Shown one piece after another: positions 1-10,103 of a stretch of DNA of 64,000 nt. Both the position numbers and the translations under genes were made by a program. Origin of the DNA: Sodiomyces alkalinus F11 (lineage: Eukaryota > Ascomycota > Sordariomycetes > Glomerellales > Plectosphaerellaceae); NCBI RefSeq assembly GCF_003711515.1, contig NW_021167091.1:742313-806312 (forward strand), written 5' to 3'. How positions within the stretch are numbered: the stretch's first letter is position 1; every line of letters begins with the position of its first letter. The notes beneath the pieces are model-generated. The model ran no database searches, had not been told where the DNA came from, and worked only from the letters and a program-made list of their open reading frames with translations.

Positions 1-2300
1 ACGACTTTGTAGTTATATACGTCGACGATATCCTTATCTTCTCGAAGACCCTCGAAGAATATAAAGGATATATTTATAAGATTCTAGGTAAGCTCTAGGA
101 AGCGAAGCTAGTAGTTAAGTCTAAGAAGAGTTAGTTCTATAAGAAAGAAGTTAACTTCCTCGGATTTATTATTAAACCAGGAGAGATCTATATAGAAGAA
201 TCGAAAGTCTAAGCCGTTATAGAATAGCCTACGCCTACGAGTATTCGCGATATTTAAGCGTTTTTAGGCTTCGCTAACTTCTACCGACGATTTATAAAGG
301 ATTATAGAAAGGTCGTAACGTTCTTAACAGGAATAACCAAGAAAGATTAGAAATTCGAATAGACTAATAAGGCCGAGGCAGCCTTATAAGAAATTAAGAG
401 GAGAATCCTTAATAGACTAATATTACGAATACTAGACCCTATAAAGCTATACGAAGTGGAGACTAATACCTCCGATTACGCCTTAGGGGGATAGTTAGGA
501 TAATAAGATAAGGAAGGACGACTACACCTAGTAGCCTTCTTCTCGAAGAAACTCCACGGACCAGAACTTAACTATTAGATCCACGATAAAGAGTTAATAG
601 CGATTATTAAAGTATTTTAGGAATAAAGACCGTACCTATCCAGGATAGAGTACCCTATTAAGGTCTACACTAATTATAAGAACCTAACTTACTTTACTAC
701 TAATAAAGTGCTAAATAAACGATAAGTTAGATAGGTAGAATTCTTATTGGAATTTAACTTTAAGATTTAGTATTAGAAAGGATTAGAAAACGGAAAAGCA
801 GACACGCTTAGTCGCTAATAGCTACTAGAATAAGCGAACGAAGAGTAACACACTATACTCTAATAGTAAGATAAGAAGCTAATTAATAAGTTCCGGGAAC
901 TTATACTAATCGAAAGAATTAACTAAGATATTATTCGATAAGCGTATAATCTACTAGCGTATAGTTATTAGGCAGTAACTAAGATATATTAACGATTACG
1001 ATACTACTACGGATATCGAGGAACTAAAGAATAAGTCTAAGACTATATTAAGAAATACGAAGTATATAATAAAGCGAAAGGATTAAGGCATAAACCCTAT
1101 AGACTACTATAACCACTACTAATTCTAGAAACGGTATAGGAGTTAGTCTTTATAGACTTTATTACGGGATTACCTAAGTTAAAAGATCTAACTATAGGAA
1201 AAGAGTACGATAGTATATAAGTAATTATAGACTAATTAACTAAGTACGCGTACTTCTTACTATTTAATACTACGACTACTACCGAATAACTCGTATACAC
1301 TTTCCTAAGATATATTATAGGAAACCACGGAATACCGAAGTAACTAGTTATAGATTAGGATAAATTATTTACTAGTAAATTCTGGAAATCTCTAATCGCG
1401 TAATTAGGGATAGACTACTAACTATTAATAGCGTTTTACCTATAGACCGACGGATAAATAGAAAGGATAAACTAAACCCTCGAATAATATCTTAGATACT
1501 ATATTAACTATAAGCAGGATAACTAGGTTAAATTATTACCGTTAGTATAATTTATATATAATAGTGCAATAAGCGAATCCAGTAAGATTATACTATTCTA
1601 CGCGAACTACGGACTTACACCTATAGCTTATAAAGAACTAAGAGAAGCGTAAGAAGCACCTAAAGTAACCAAGAGAGTCGAAGAAATTAAGGAAATCCAC
1701 GACTAGCTATAATAAGACCTGAAGATAGTTAGAACCAGAATAAAAAAATACGTCGATAGAGTAAGATTAAAGGGACTAACCTTTAAAAAGGGGGATAGCG
1801 TTTACCTTATACGATAAAATATTAAGACTAAACGACTAAGCGATAAATTAGACTTTAGGAAAATCGGACCTTTTAAAATTTCAAAGAAAATCTCGGATAC
1901 TAACTACCACCTTTTATTACCCGAGACTATAAAAATACACCTAGTCTTTTATATTTTATTATTAAAACCAGCACTATAGGCATTATAAACGAAAGACCTT
2001 ATTAAAATCGAAAATAATAAAGAATACGAAGTCGAACGAATCCTCGATCACTAAGAGACGCTAACGGTATAGAATATTTTATTAAATAGAAAAACTATAG
2101 ATAAAAAGAAAATATATAGGAACTAAAAAATAACCTAGTTAATTATAAATAACTCCTAAGGCAATACTAATAAAACACTATCAGGACCTAGAACTAGATA
2201 ACCCGCTAGTATTCCCGCTATATACTAGACTAAAGTCCGCTAAAACGCTAGGAGAAAGCGCGACTTCAGGATACACGGTATCCTATTCGGCGATAAAGTC
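1..2300 (+). mobile_element. Gypsy-1: RIP-mutated Ty3/Gypsy chromovirus, 3' part of pol
   Basis: This is the 3' part of a Ty3/Gypsy polyprotein, cut by the window edge. With TAG/TAA read as former Gln/Trp codons, the order is clear. The reverse transcriptase YVDDI box lies at about 20-35. RNase H is at about 440-830, with VETNTSDYALGG-like and VAFFSKKLHGPELNY-like stretches and a closing ADTLSR. The integrase is at about 1000-1550, including HGIPK and FTSKFW followed by a DGQ-like motif. A chromodomain is at about 2020-2110 (YEVERILDH, then IEYFIK-KNY). Chromodomains bind methylated H3K9 and steer integration into heterochromatin. A G-run at 2308-2315 may be the polypurine tract, so the 3' LTR should start near 2316, but I could not fix its ends. 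Many in-frame stops show that it is dead. Confidence 0.9.
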
Positions 2301-3959
2301 CGGGGGGGGGAGTTCGGAAGAAGAGGAAAGGGGGCGAGCCGGTATAGCGCGCTATTACTCCTTTTCTGCCTCTTCTCGCTCTACTCGTTCTAACTCCTCT
2401 AAATCGTTAATACCCCGAGAAACCGCCCGTATTATCTTTTCGAACCATAATTTCTAGGAGGGCCCGTTCCTCTTCGACCGCTTCGAGCTCGGCTTCTAGC
2501 CTAGAGTGTTAATCCCCGATTTTACGAAGCTATTAGGGAGAAAGAGGTTTCGCGTCGTAGCGGGGTTAGTTATTACGAACGTATTCGACGTAATAATCAG
2601 AATCGGGAGAGGCGGCGCAGGACGATTAACGGCCACGATAAAAAGAGTAAGGATTCGGTATCTCGAGGGGGCTTTTTAAGATTAGTCCTAAGAGAGCGTT
2701 ACGACGAATAGTAGAAGAAGAGTAGGATTTCTTAATACGACCGGATATAACGATCAGTAACCGCCGGAATAATAAGAAAAAGAGAATAGAGAAGAAGACT
2801 AATCCTCGCGGGGAACCACGAACTTATAGGTTATATAGCCGTTAGGATATCGGCAGAGAAGAGGGGAGATAATATTACGGCCAGCCTAAGCCTAACCGTC
2901 GGAGGGGCTAACACTAACGGGATCTTAAGAGGTATTAGTCGTATAAGATAAAGAATAGGATCTAGGGAAAGTATAGAAGGAAGGTCACGTGCTAAGTCAC
3001 CTAACCTAGGTGATTATAACGGTCATAGGATAATCATAACGATCAGGGATTATTACGATTATAAGATAATCGTTATAATCCCGTAATAGGTCCTAGAGAC
3101 CTAAGGCGAGGATAGGGGGATTAAGGAGCTATAAAGACCTATAGGGGCTGCCTATAACCAGTAATCACTCCAGCCTTAGTATTTAATCTAAGTCTTCACT
3201 AATACCTACCTTTAAAAGTATTCAGTAAAGAGGTATTAAGCCTTACGATTAACTACGAACTCGAGGATTATCGGCCAGTAATGACTATATACTTACCGTA
3301 GACACAACCCCACGATCACCTACCCAACCCAAGGACTCCTAGACTTAGTGTCGAAGAGCCCTAGATCGTAATAGGGGGCCCCTAAAGGCAGGGGGGGCCC
3401 TAAAGGGTGTTTCGAAAGCGCCTTCGGCTTCCGAGTCCAAGGGGGATTCGATTCGGGTCCTAGAAAAGCGTCTAGGAGTAGGCGTAAAGGGGCTAAGGTG
3501 CCTTTTCGAATTCAGGGGCGTAGCGAGGGTTAAATTCTCTATATTAGAGATATTACCTATATCTACCTCCCCTAGTCCCTCTATAGTTATAGGGGCCTTA
3601 GAAGGGGGGGGGGTTAGGGCCGTTAAGGGCGTTAGGGGCGTTTAGGGCGTTATTAAGGCTAGGGTTATAGCTGGTAGGTTATAGCGTTAGGGCTAGGTAG
3701 AGGTTAGGGGTGCGGCTCTGCGTGGCTAGGCTTGCTGCTTTATCAGCGTGGGCGCACGGGCCACGTTAGACTTTTCCCCCGCACGCGGGGGAGCCGTAAG
3801 CCCATTTCCAAGCATTTTCGCACTTATAATACGCCTAAATTAGCACCTGCGCGATACAGGGCTATAGATAGGCGTATAGAGCTTGAAAAGAGCTATCGAT
3901 TGGTATAGTTTCTTTTGAGTGGTTTAGGGCATTTGCGCGTAAAACGTAGGTCCCCCCAC
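2301..3959. repeat. Repeat-derived sequence, LTR/leader-like, unassigned
   Basis: No intact gene is visible. The stretch follows the Gypsy-1 polypurine-like G-run and precedes the truncated Gypsy-2, so it probably contains LTR and 5' leader/gag sequence. Part of the + strand (about 2560-3100) reads as an Arg/Asp/Tyr/Asn-rich segment broken by stops. An inverted repeat TCACCTA-ACC-TAGGTGA lies at 2997-3013, and several G-runs occur between 3380 and 3620. The family was not identified. Confidence 0.5.
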
Positions 3960-3960
3960 G
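3700..3960. other. Patch of non-RIPed sequence with a GC hairpin
   Basis: Unlike its surroundings, this stretch keeps many CA and TG dinucleotides and mixed base composition. A 7-bp perfect stem with a 2-base loop (CCCCCGC-AC-GCGGGGG) lies at about 3776-3791. No reading frame is evident. It could be unique host DNA trapped between elements, or a young insertion that escaped RIP. Confidence 0.5.
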
Positions 3961-5990
3961 TGAGTTATAAGAAGGATAAAAATCGACGGATATTGATAAG
4001 TTAAACCCTTAATTAATAGCTACTTTAACCTTCCTTGGCCAGTTCCGGCTAAAGGTGCGTTATATTCCCGGTCGGTAAAACCTAGTTCTAAACGCTTTAT
4101 CTAGACTACTTATCGTAAATAATAAGGACTGCTAGGAGTTAATAGGGTATAAGAAAGCTAAGCGTATAGATAAAGTAAAGCTATTAGATAGTAATAAGCT
4201 ACATAGTATTTAGGTCGATTATACTAATACTCTATAGGTATATATAACGTCGAGATATAGGGTTTCGGATAGGTGTACTCTAACTTACGTCGCGGTTAAT
4301 TATATAATACCTAATAGTCTACGAGACGAGTTTTAATAGGTATACGAGGAAGACGTATAATATAAACCTATTATAAGCGAACTACGAGTATAGTAGGAGG
4401 GCGCTAAAAGTTTAAGCAGTCGTAAGCGGAAGATTCTACCCGCTTATCATAAAAATAGGTTATTATATATAGTCGGCAAAGGCGATAGATTACGAATAAT
4501 CGTCCTATAAAAGCTAATACCTAAAATACTATAAATAGTATATAATAATAACTATTATTTTAAGTTAAATTGATAATCCACGTGCTAGACGGCTTTAGCT
4601 TCCGCGGAAGGCTAGTCGTAGTCACGGAATAGGTATAAGACTATCTAGTATACCTCGAAAATACTATAGACCGGTAAAAGCCTTTAGACGAGCTATAGCC
4701 GATTATACTATCTATTATACCTTTTTTAATAATTATAATCGATTTTATTATCGGTTTACTATTAGTTAAATACTAATACTTATTCTAAACGCTTAGAGAT
4801 AAGCCCGTTAATAGGTTTAATACCCTTCTAATAATCACCTATAAGACTAATAAGAAGATTATATTAATACCTGGGTATTTAACCTACACGGTAAAAGATT
4901 AGGCGAACGTTTTTCTGCGTATACTATAACTAATAGATTAAGGTCTATTAGTCCGTATTATCTCGGATTAACATCCGAAATTCGTGTTAGAATTTTAGTA
5001 AGAATTCTAGAAGTGCTTAGGGACGTAACTCGTGTTAGCTACGGTATAGTATTCGTAAACTAATAGTTCTTCGGAGTAAAAGAATTAGGCAGTTAAGATT
5101 ATTCTATGATACTATATATCGATAAGCGATATTCCGTGGCCTGATATACTCCCCGTGGTATAGCACGCGCATAATTAGGCCTATACGGCGATATTAGATA
5201 CTTCGCCGAATAAGTTTCTTTTCGGGTTTAAACCGTAATCTATAGCAGATATAATAGCGAATATAAGTTTACCTCTGATATTTGATAAGCAATAGATAGA
5301 CTATATACGATAGCTATACTAATAGGAGACAGAATATCTTATAGCGATCCCTATAGCAGATATAAAAAGACGTTACAATACTATACGTAGACTATATATA
5401 TTTAAAGTTAACGAGATAGTTTATCTAGGTCTTTATAAAGGATAAAAGCTACTAGGATAGACTAAAGATTCCCGTAAATAGTCCTAGCAGCGTATAGGAC
5501 CTTTCTATATTATTCGACTAATGAGTCCACTAGCTTATAAGCTTGATATTCTATAGTTATAGCGAGTATATAGAGTAGTCTTAATTACCTAGCTTATTCT
5601 AGCCCCGGTTAGGGATCCTTTCGGCAGAGAATAAATAAAGCCGGGTCTAATTATTATAAATAGTAACGATAACGAGTAGTCCTCGTATAAAATCGAAAAG
5701 CTTTTAAAAAGGCGTATCGTTAGATAAAGAGGGCGACCGTATATAGAATACCTAATCCGATAGAAGGGATAGCTAGATTAATAGAACGAGTAGTACCCGC
5801 GATAACCTTTAATAAAAAATATAAGCGACCTTATTTACGAGTTTAAATAGCGATAGCCTATTATAACGGAGAAATTACCTAGAGGCGGAGATAAGTTAAA
5901 TAATCGGATATTAGTGGATAGGAATCTAATAAAATACTAAAAAACAGTCTAAGTACAGATACCGAAAAGACCACGAACGGACGATATAGA
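3960..5990 (+). mobile_element. Gypsy-2: RIP-mutated Ty3/Gypsy chromovirus fragment
   Basis: This is a second Gypsy element, different from Gypsy-1 and truncated at its 5' side: gag, protease and RT are not recognisable. It enters in the end of RNase H at about 3995-4110 (GQFRLKVRYIPGR followed by NALSRLL). The integrase follows, with WPDILPVV at about 5137 and an AYTAILDTSPNKFLFGFKP-like stretch near 5180-5240. A chromodomain is at about 5675-5850 (KIEKLLKRRIVR, then IEYLIR-KG). Stops are almost all TAG/TAA. The 3' end probably lies near 6000-6110. Confidence 0.85.
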
Positions 5991-6210
5991 CTATCGCGAA
6001 TTTAACGATAAAGCTCTTTAATAAAAGCGAGGTGTATTAAGTCGTCTAAGACTAACTATAAACGGAGTCTTTTTACGGATCGCCTTTTTATTACCGATAT
6101 ATCAGGTGCCTGCAGCAGTGGTTATAATAGGCCTCTAGTGTGAACCCATATAGGTCCAGGTGTGCCCAGTCTAAGACCCCTCGAGGCATAAACAAAGCAA
6201 GTTATTACAT

Positions 6211-6305
6211 AGTAAATAGAATAGTCCCTCGAAGTAAATAAGGCAGCCCTTAAGGAAGTAAATAAGTAGTCCTCGAGGAGTAAAGCGTAGCCTTAAGAAG
6301 CGAGG
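6211..6305 (+). repeat. Degenerate tandem repeat, four units of 22-24 bp
   Basis: AGTAAA(TA) begins four successive units at 6211, 6233, 6257 and 6279. Each unit continues with an A/G-rich stretch and CCT(C/T)(G/A)A. Such short arrays are common in LTRs and LTR-retrotransposon leaders. Confidence 0.7.
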
Positions 6306-6307
6306 AA

Positions 6308-6330
6308 GCCTCCCCTTTAAAGAGGGAGGC
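6308..6330 (+). repeat. GC-rich hairpin
   Basis: GCCTCCC and GGGAGGC form a perfect 7-bp stem around a 9-base AT-rich loop, directly after the tandem array. No coding context is seen. It may be a structural element of an LTR. Confidence 0.65.
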
Positions 6331-6840
6331 TAGCGATTAATCTGATTCTTTAGCTATACCCACATTCTAACCCTATTATAATCCTATCATGATCATACCT
6401 GGTTCCTTACTTAACCCTATCTTTTCACTCTTTGCGACTACCTATTTGACACGATACCACGATTATCTATAGCTAAGATTTACTTCTTAGACCTCCTTTA
6501 TAGCCTACTCACTTCTCTTTTACTATATACTATAATTAGTATCGCTAAATTTATATTCCGATCTCTATTATTAGTATAAAGGCTATCTTATATTAGTATT
6601 ATATCCGATTCACTTTATTAATATAGGTTAGCAGACGTATTATTCTTTTATATTGATTTAAAGGATAACTATAGTAAAAAGAAAGTCTAGCTTTATAAGG
6701 TTTCCTATTTTCTTTCTTTCTTTTCCTTATAACTTTTCTATTTTAGACGGATTAACAAGAACCAGCTTTATAAGAATCTATTATAGCTTATATCTTATAT
6801 ACACTACCTTACTCTTCTTATATTCGCCACTATCCACGAT

Positions 6841-8010
6841 ATAGATAGACCTCTTCGATTATAGTTGATTAACCCTTTAGGCCTAGATACAGTAATAGTT
6901 AATAAACGTAACCTTATTTTTAATACTTCGAGAATAAATATCCAGTTATTACGCAAAATATCCAAATACTTATATAAGAAGTACCGATAGTACGAATAGT
7001 TTTATAATATACTTCTATTTCTATCCGTATAATAGCCTTATATGGTATAGAAGCAAGGTATAATAGTAACTTTTCATACTAGCTAGGCTATAATCGTCGG
7101 AAATAATAGAAATAAGCTATAGAATCTTATCCGAGATATTAAGAAAGACTAGCATAGTCCTTATATACGCGAGGCATAATAGGTGGTATATTATATTTAG
7201 ATAAGATGATAAGATCGTAAATTTATAGGATAGAAGGATATATAGGCCGTAATATAGTAACGTATTAATAATAAGACGTATTTACCGGATAGAAAGAATG
7301 CTTTATAGCTTTTTAAGAGAGCTTTAATACCTATAGCGAAATATCGCTATTAGGAGGATACAGGTTTTATAGATAAAAACTAGGAACCGATAGTGGTAAT
7401 AGATGATAGATAATAGAGAATACCGATAGGAGGATTTATAATAGATAATACGAATAGGACTTTATACGGAGATAACGACTATAGTCTATATAGACTAGAT
7501 AGCGCGGGAGCACCGATTCCTGAATAGACGATAATACCGTAGATATCTCCCTTATAGACTACTATCCTATAGATAGCTGCCCTGTAGATAACTATACCAT
7601 AGATTACTGCCCTATAGACTAATACGCAGGCGAACATTAATAACCTAGCCACGAGGAATACCGCCACTGCCCTAAATATAACCAGCACGAGTATATAGTC
7701 GTATTCAGATAAACTAATTAAGCGAATACTCGCCGACTAGCGATTTACCATTACTAACGCCGATAGACCTATTGATTAGTATCTAATTACCAGGGCTAAT
7801 TAACTAATTAGATCTATACTTTTTAATTAGACCGACCTAGTAGACAGGCTGAAGGCTAAAGTAATAACAGGTAATAAATTTCTTAAGTATTATATTATCG
7901 CTTTAGCTTTACGAGATAGCGGTATAATCGGTGTTAATTAGCCGAATATCCCGAACCGGGATAAGATTATCTAGGAAGTAAGCGCGTAGTCAGGAAGATC
8001 CGGAGTATAG
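6841..8010 (+). pseudogene. Unknown protein-coding frame killed by RIP
   Basis: One reading frame (codons starting at 6841) stays coherent for about 390 codons with no frameshift. Every interruption is TAG, TAA or one TGA, each one C-to-T or G-to-A step from Gln or Trp. Recognisable stretches include LINPLGLDTVIVNKRNLIF near 6868, TYLPDRKNAL near 7276 and RIPIGGFIIDN near 7417. A run of seven pentapeptides beginning with Gln lies at 7525-7629, followed by TNADRPID and VDRLKAKVITGNKF. The frame may begin further upstream. I do not recognise the family and saw no RT, integrase, RNase H or zinc-knuckle motif. It may be a gag-like or accessory protein of a repeat, or a duplicated host gene caught by RIP. 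Confidence 0.6.
7525..7629 (+). repeat. Seven tandem 15-bp units encoding Gln-led pentapeptides
   Basis: Seven exact-length 15-bp units start at 7525, 7540, 7555, 7570, 7585, 7600 and 7615, each beginning TAGA (formerly CAGA). Read in the frame of the unknown RIPed protein they give Q-T-I-I-P, Q-I-S-P-L, Q-T-T-I-L, Q-I-A-A-L, Q-I-T-I-P, Q-I-T-A-L and Q-T-N-T-Q. The array also creates an open frame on the opposite strand (7479-7688), which I regard as spurious. Confidence 0.85.
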
Positions 8011-8041
8011 CCGGTCCTTATATCGGGGTTAACCCGTAATA
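7979..8041 (+). repeat. Remnant of an LTR-W 3' end
   Basis: About 60 bp closely match the end of the solo LTR at 63399-63612, including AAGATCCGGAGTATAGCCGG and the terminal CCCGTAATA. The rest of that LTR is not recognisable here, so this is a fragment. It overlaps the end of the unknown RIPed frame. Confidence 0.65.
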
Positions 8042-8049
8042 TATAGTTA

Positions 8050-9587
8050 TAAGAGGCGTAGTATTATAGAGTTAATCTCTCTAGACCTCCTCTAATTTAC
8101 TAGCTATAGTAGTAGCCCCTAAGGCTTCCCGCCTCTTCTATATCGCGGTATATATACGGCTTTTAAAACTATAGTTATATATCTTCTTTTCTATAACCTT
8201 CGTAATATCTTCATGGCTATGCTAGCTATAAGGGCGTTTATCCGGCCTTATATACTAATAAGTGGCGGTATTATACGTATTCTCGTATATCTTATAAGGC
8301 CTCCTCGTTACAGGAAGAATAGCCTTTACGGATATATCGCTACGAGGACGCTTCTTATTATCTTCGTTATTAGTAGTATCCTTAGTATCGGTGGAGTTCC
8401 TAAGGGTATTAGAGGTGCCTCTCCTGACTCTAGGCTTTATAGCGGCGGATTATAGGCTTTTTATATTACTAAGAACCGCCCTTAGACCTTTTACGAAGTC
8501 GTTAATTATTAGCTCGTTTTCCATAATCTTATCGTAGTTATTAACTAGATAGCTATTACTCTATTTCTAGGTAATAGGTCTAATAGCTTTTAGCGCGTCT
8601 TCCGCCTAATAGTCCGCGCTTAATAGCTCTAAAACGCCTATATATTTATAGTGTATTATCGCTATTTTCTAGCTTATACTCCACCCGTCTATATCCTTAG
8701 GTATAGCCTTTATAGGCGTGGTGTATTATCGATATAGGATCAGGGCTTCCTTATAGAGGTCTATAGGGGTTAGTCCTATATACGCGTAAAGGAGAGTAAT
8801 TCACGCTTATAGGTTATTTACGTTATCGTCCTATAGTTATACGAGGAGGTTACGTAACGTAGTATAAATAATCCTTTCGATATATAAGCGTACCTCGTTA
8901 AATTCCTTCTACTAAGCGTTATAGTCTGCCTTTTCCTCGCGGTATACACGGCGATCTTATAGGTAGCGTATACGCTCCTTTTTAAAGAGGTCGTTAATAA
9001 ACGTAAGCGTCCTTATCGGTAGTTCTTTCGTTACGGCCATAGCCTTCCGGCGAGCGGCCGTCTTCTTCTGACCGGCGGCCGTGGCGTGGGTACCCTTATC
9101 GCCCTCTAGTATAATAGTGGAAAACGGAGTAGCCGTAACGGTGGAAGACGAAGTAGCCGTAGCCTCCTCTATTATATTAGGGTTAATAAGGGCTTCGTAT
9201 TTACGGCTATTAGGCGGCATAGATATAGGGAGGAGGTAGGCGTTAGCCTCCTTATTGCTTAGCTTTAGATTAAGATAGTTATCCTAGTAGGAGGCAGATT
9301 TACCGCGTATTACGCGCTCCCACGCTGCCTAATCTCTCCAGTTAATAAGGGTAGTAGCGGCTACCTTCTAATCGGCGTTAGATACGTTAGAAGATATCTT
9401 AACTTACTTATCGGTTAATTAATTAATTAATAGGTAGGTCGGTAGGTTAATTACTCGCTTAATTACTCTAATTAGGTTAATAGTAGTTATTTAAGAGTAC
9501 TTATATAAACGTGATTACTTTTTATAATAAAATAGGAGTAGCCGTATTAATATCTATCGTTTTAGCATTATAAACCGGGCTTATAAC
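8050..9587 (-). mobile_element. Copia-Z gag region (RIPed), minus strand
   Basis: Reading leftwards from the LTR at 9588-9862, the minus strand holds a primer-binding site and then a gag frame. The frame starts MPPNSRKYEALINPN at 9220 and stays open to 8957 (87 codons). It continues through stops with a Copia-type gag pattern, including IGLTPIDLYKEA, DIDGWS and YIGVLEL, down to about 8100. No protease, integrase or RT is visible further left, so the element is truncated. This gag start is one of the few long surviving reading frames in the repeats. Confidence 0.7.
9575..9587 (-). other. Copia-Z primer-binding site, half-tRNA iMet type
   Basis: Immediately inside the LTR the minus strand reads GTTATAAGCCCGG. 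After undoing one RIP-type G-to-A change, this complements the anticodon loop and 3' stem (GGGCTCATAAC) of fungal initiator tRNA-Met. Priming from an internal, cleaved tRNA is known for Drosophila copia. Confidence 0.65.
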
Positions 9588-9862
9588 TATCGCACGTTAA
9601 AATAGCACTTATATAATTAACTTAGTAGAGTACAAATCTCGTACATATATATTATATTAAGTTATATCTATATAAGTCTCTTATACCTTTAATTTAGGTG
9701 GTGAAGACTCTGTTATGGATACTATATTATTTGGATCCTATCCGGTCTTTTTCGGTATCCTCCCTTATTATATCCTGATGCCCGAGGTCCCCGAGATCCG
9801 AAGCCCTTAGTTAAGCATGGATCCCCTAGGGACCACGTCGTGGTCCGTGTGCCCATACGACA
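9588..9862 (-). repeat. Copia-Z LTR (5' LTR of the minus-strand element)
   Basis: This 275-bp unit matches, in inverse orientation, the sequence at 27345-27611. Examples are GGTGGTGAAGACTCTGTTATGG here and its complement near 27485, and the terminal CATACGACA. The right edge abuts gene island 1. Confidence 0.8.
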
Positions 9863-9919
9863 TATATGGTCTGTTCGACATTTAGTGCACCCTCACACAT
9901 AGTCTGTGCCCATGCGACA
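9863..9919. repeat. Stacked LTR-end-like motifs upstream of the RING gene
   Basis: Just outside the Copia-Z LTR, 9863-9880 ends in TATGGTCTGTTCGACA, matching the terminal bases of the Copia-A LTR (for example 33275-33290). Then 9902-9919 (GTCTGTGCCCATGCGACA) resembles the Copia-Z terminus again. Both keep CA/TG and are much less RIPed than the large repeats. They may be footprints of earlier insertions. Confidence 0.5.
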
Positions 9920-10103
9920 CTATGCGGCTAGTGGCGGATCTACTTTGCAGGATTGGCACGGAAACGTGTAGGGACAACAACTACAGGTTCCACCATTTCA
10001 TGATCAGGACCATCGCGTCATTTACGACCTACGGTATCCCCAACGCTGAGCTGTTCCAATTCCCTCCCCGTTCGTTGTGGCAGCAGCCACATCAACGTAC
10101 GCG

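Larger units (their letters stand above)
5991..6840. repeat. Gene-free stretch between Gypsy-2 and the unknown RIPed ORF
   Basis: This stretch probably includes the 3' untranslated region or LTR of Gypsy-2. About 6108-6180 retains CA/TG and looks less RIPed. A short tandem array and a hairpin follow, annotated separately. The rest (6340-6840) is pyrimidine-rich and AT-rich, and I see no convincing gene in it. Confidence 0.5.

Noticed and set aside
7479..7688. 69-codon hydrophobic open frame on the minus strand
   Set aside because: It is produced by the 15-bp tandem array read backwards. The + strand frame is much longer and explains the sequence better.
8213..8455. 80-codon frame on the plus strand
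   Set aside because: Antisense to the Copia-Z gag remnant on the minus strand; Ile/Leu/Arg composition is typical of AT-rich RIPed shadows.
10077..10103. GTG-initiated extension of the RING protein
   Set aside because: A eukaryotic nuclear gene should start at ATG; the first in-frame ATG is 10104.
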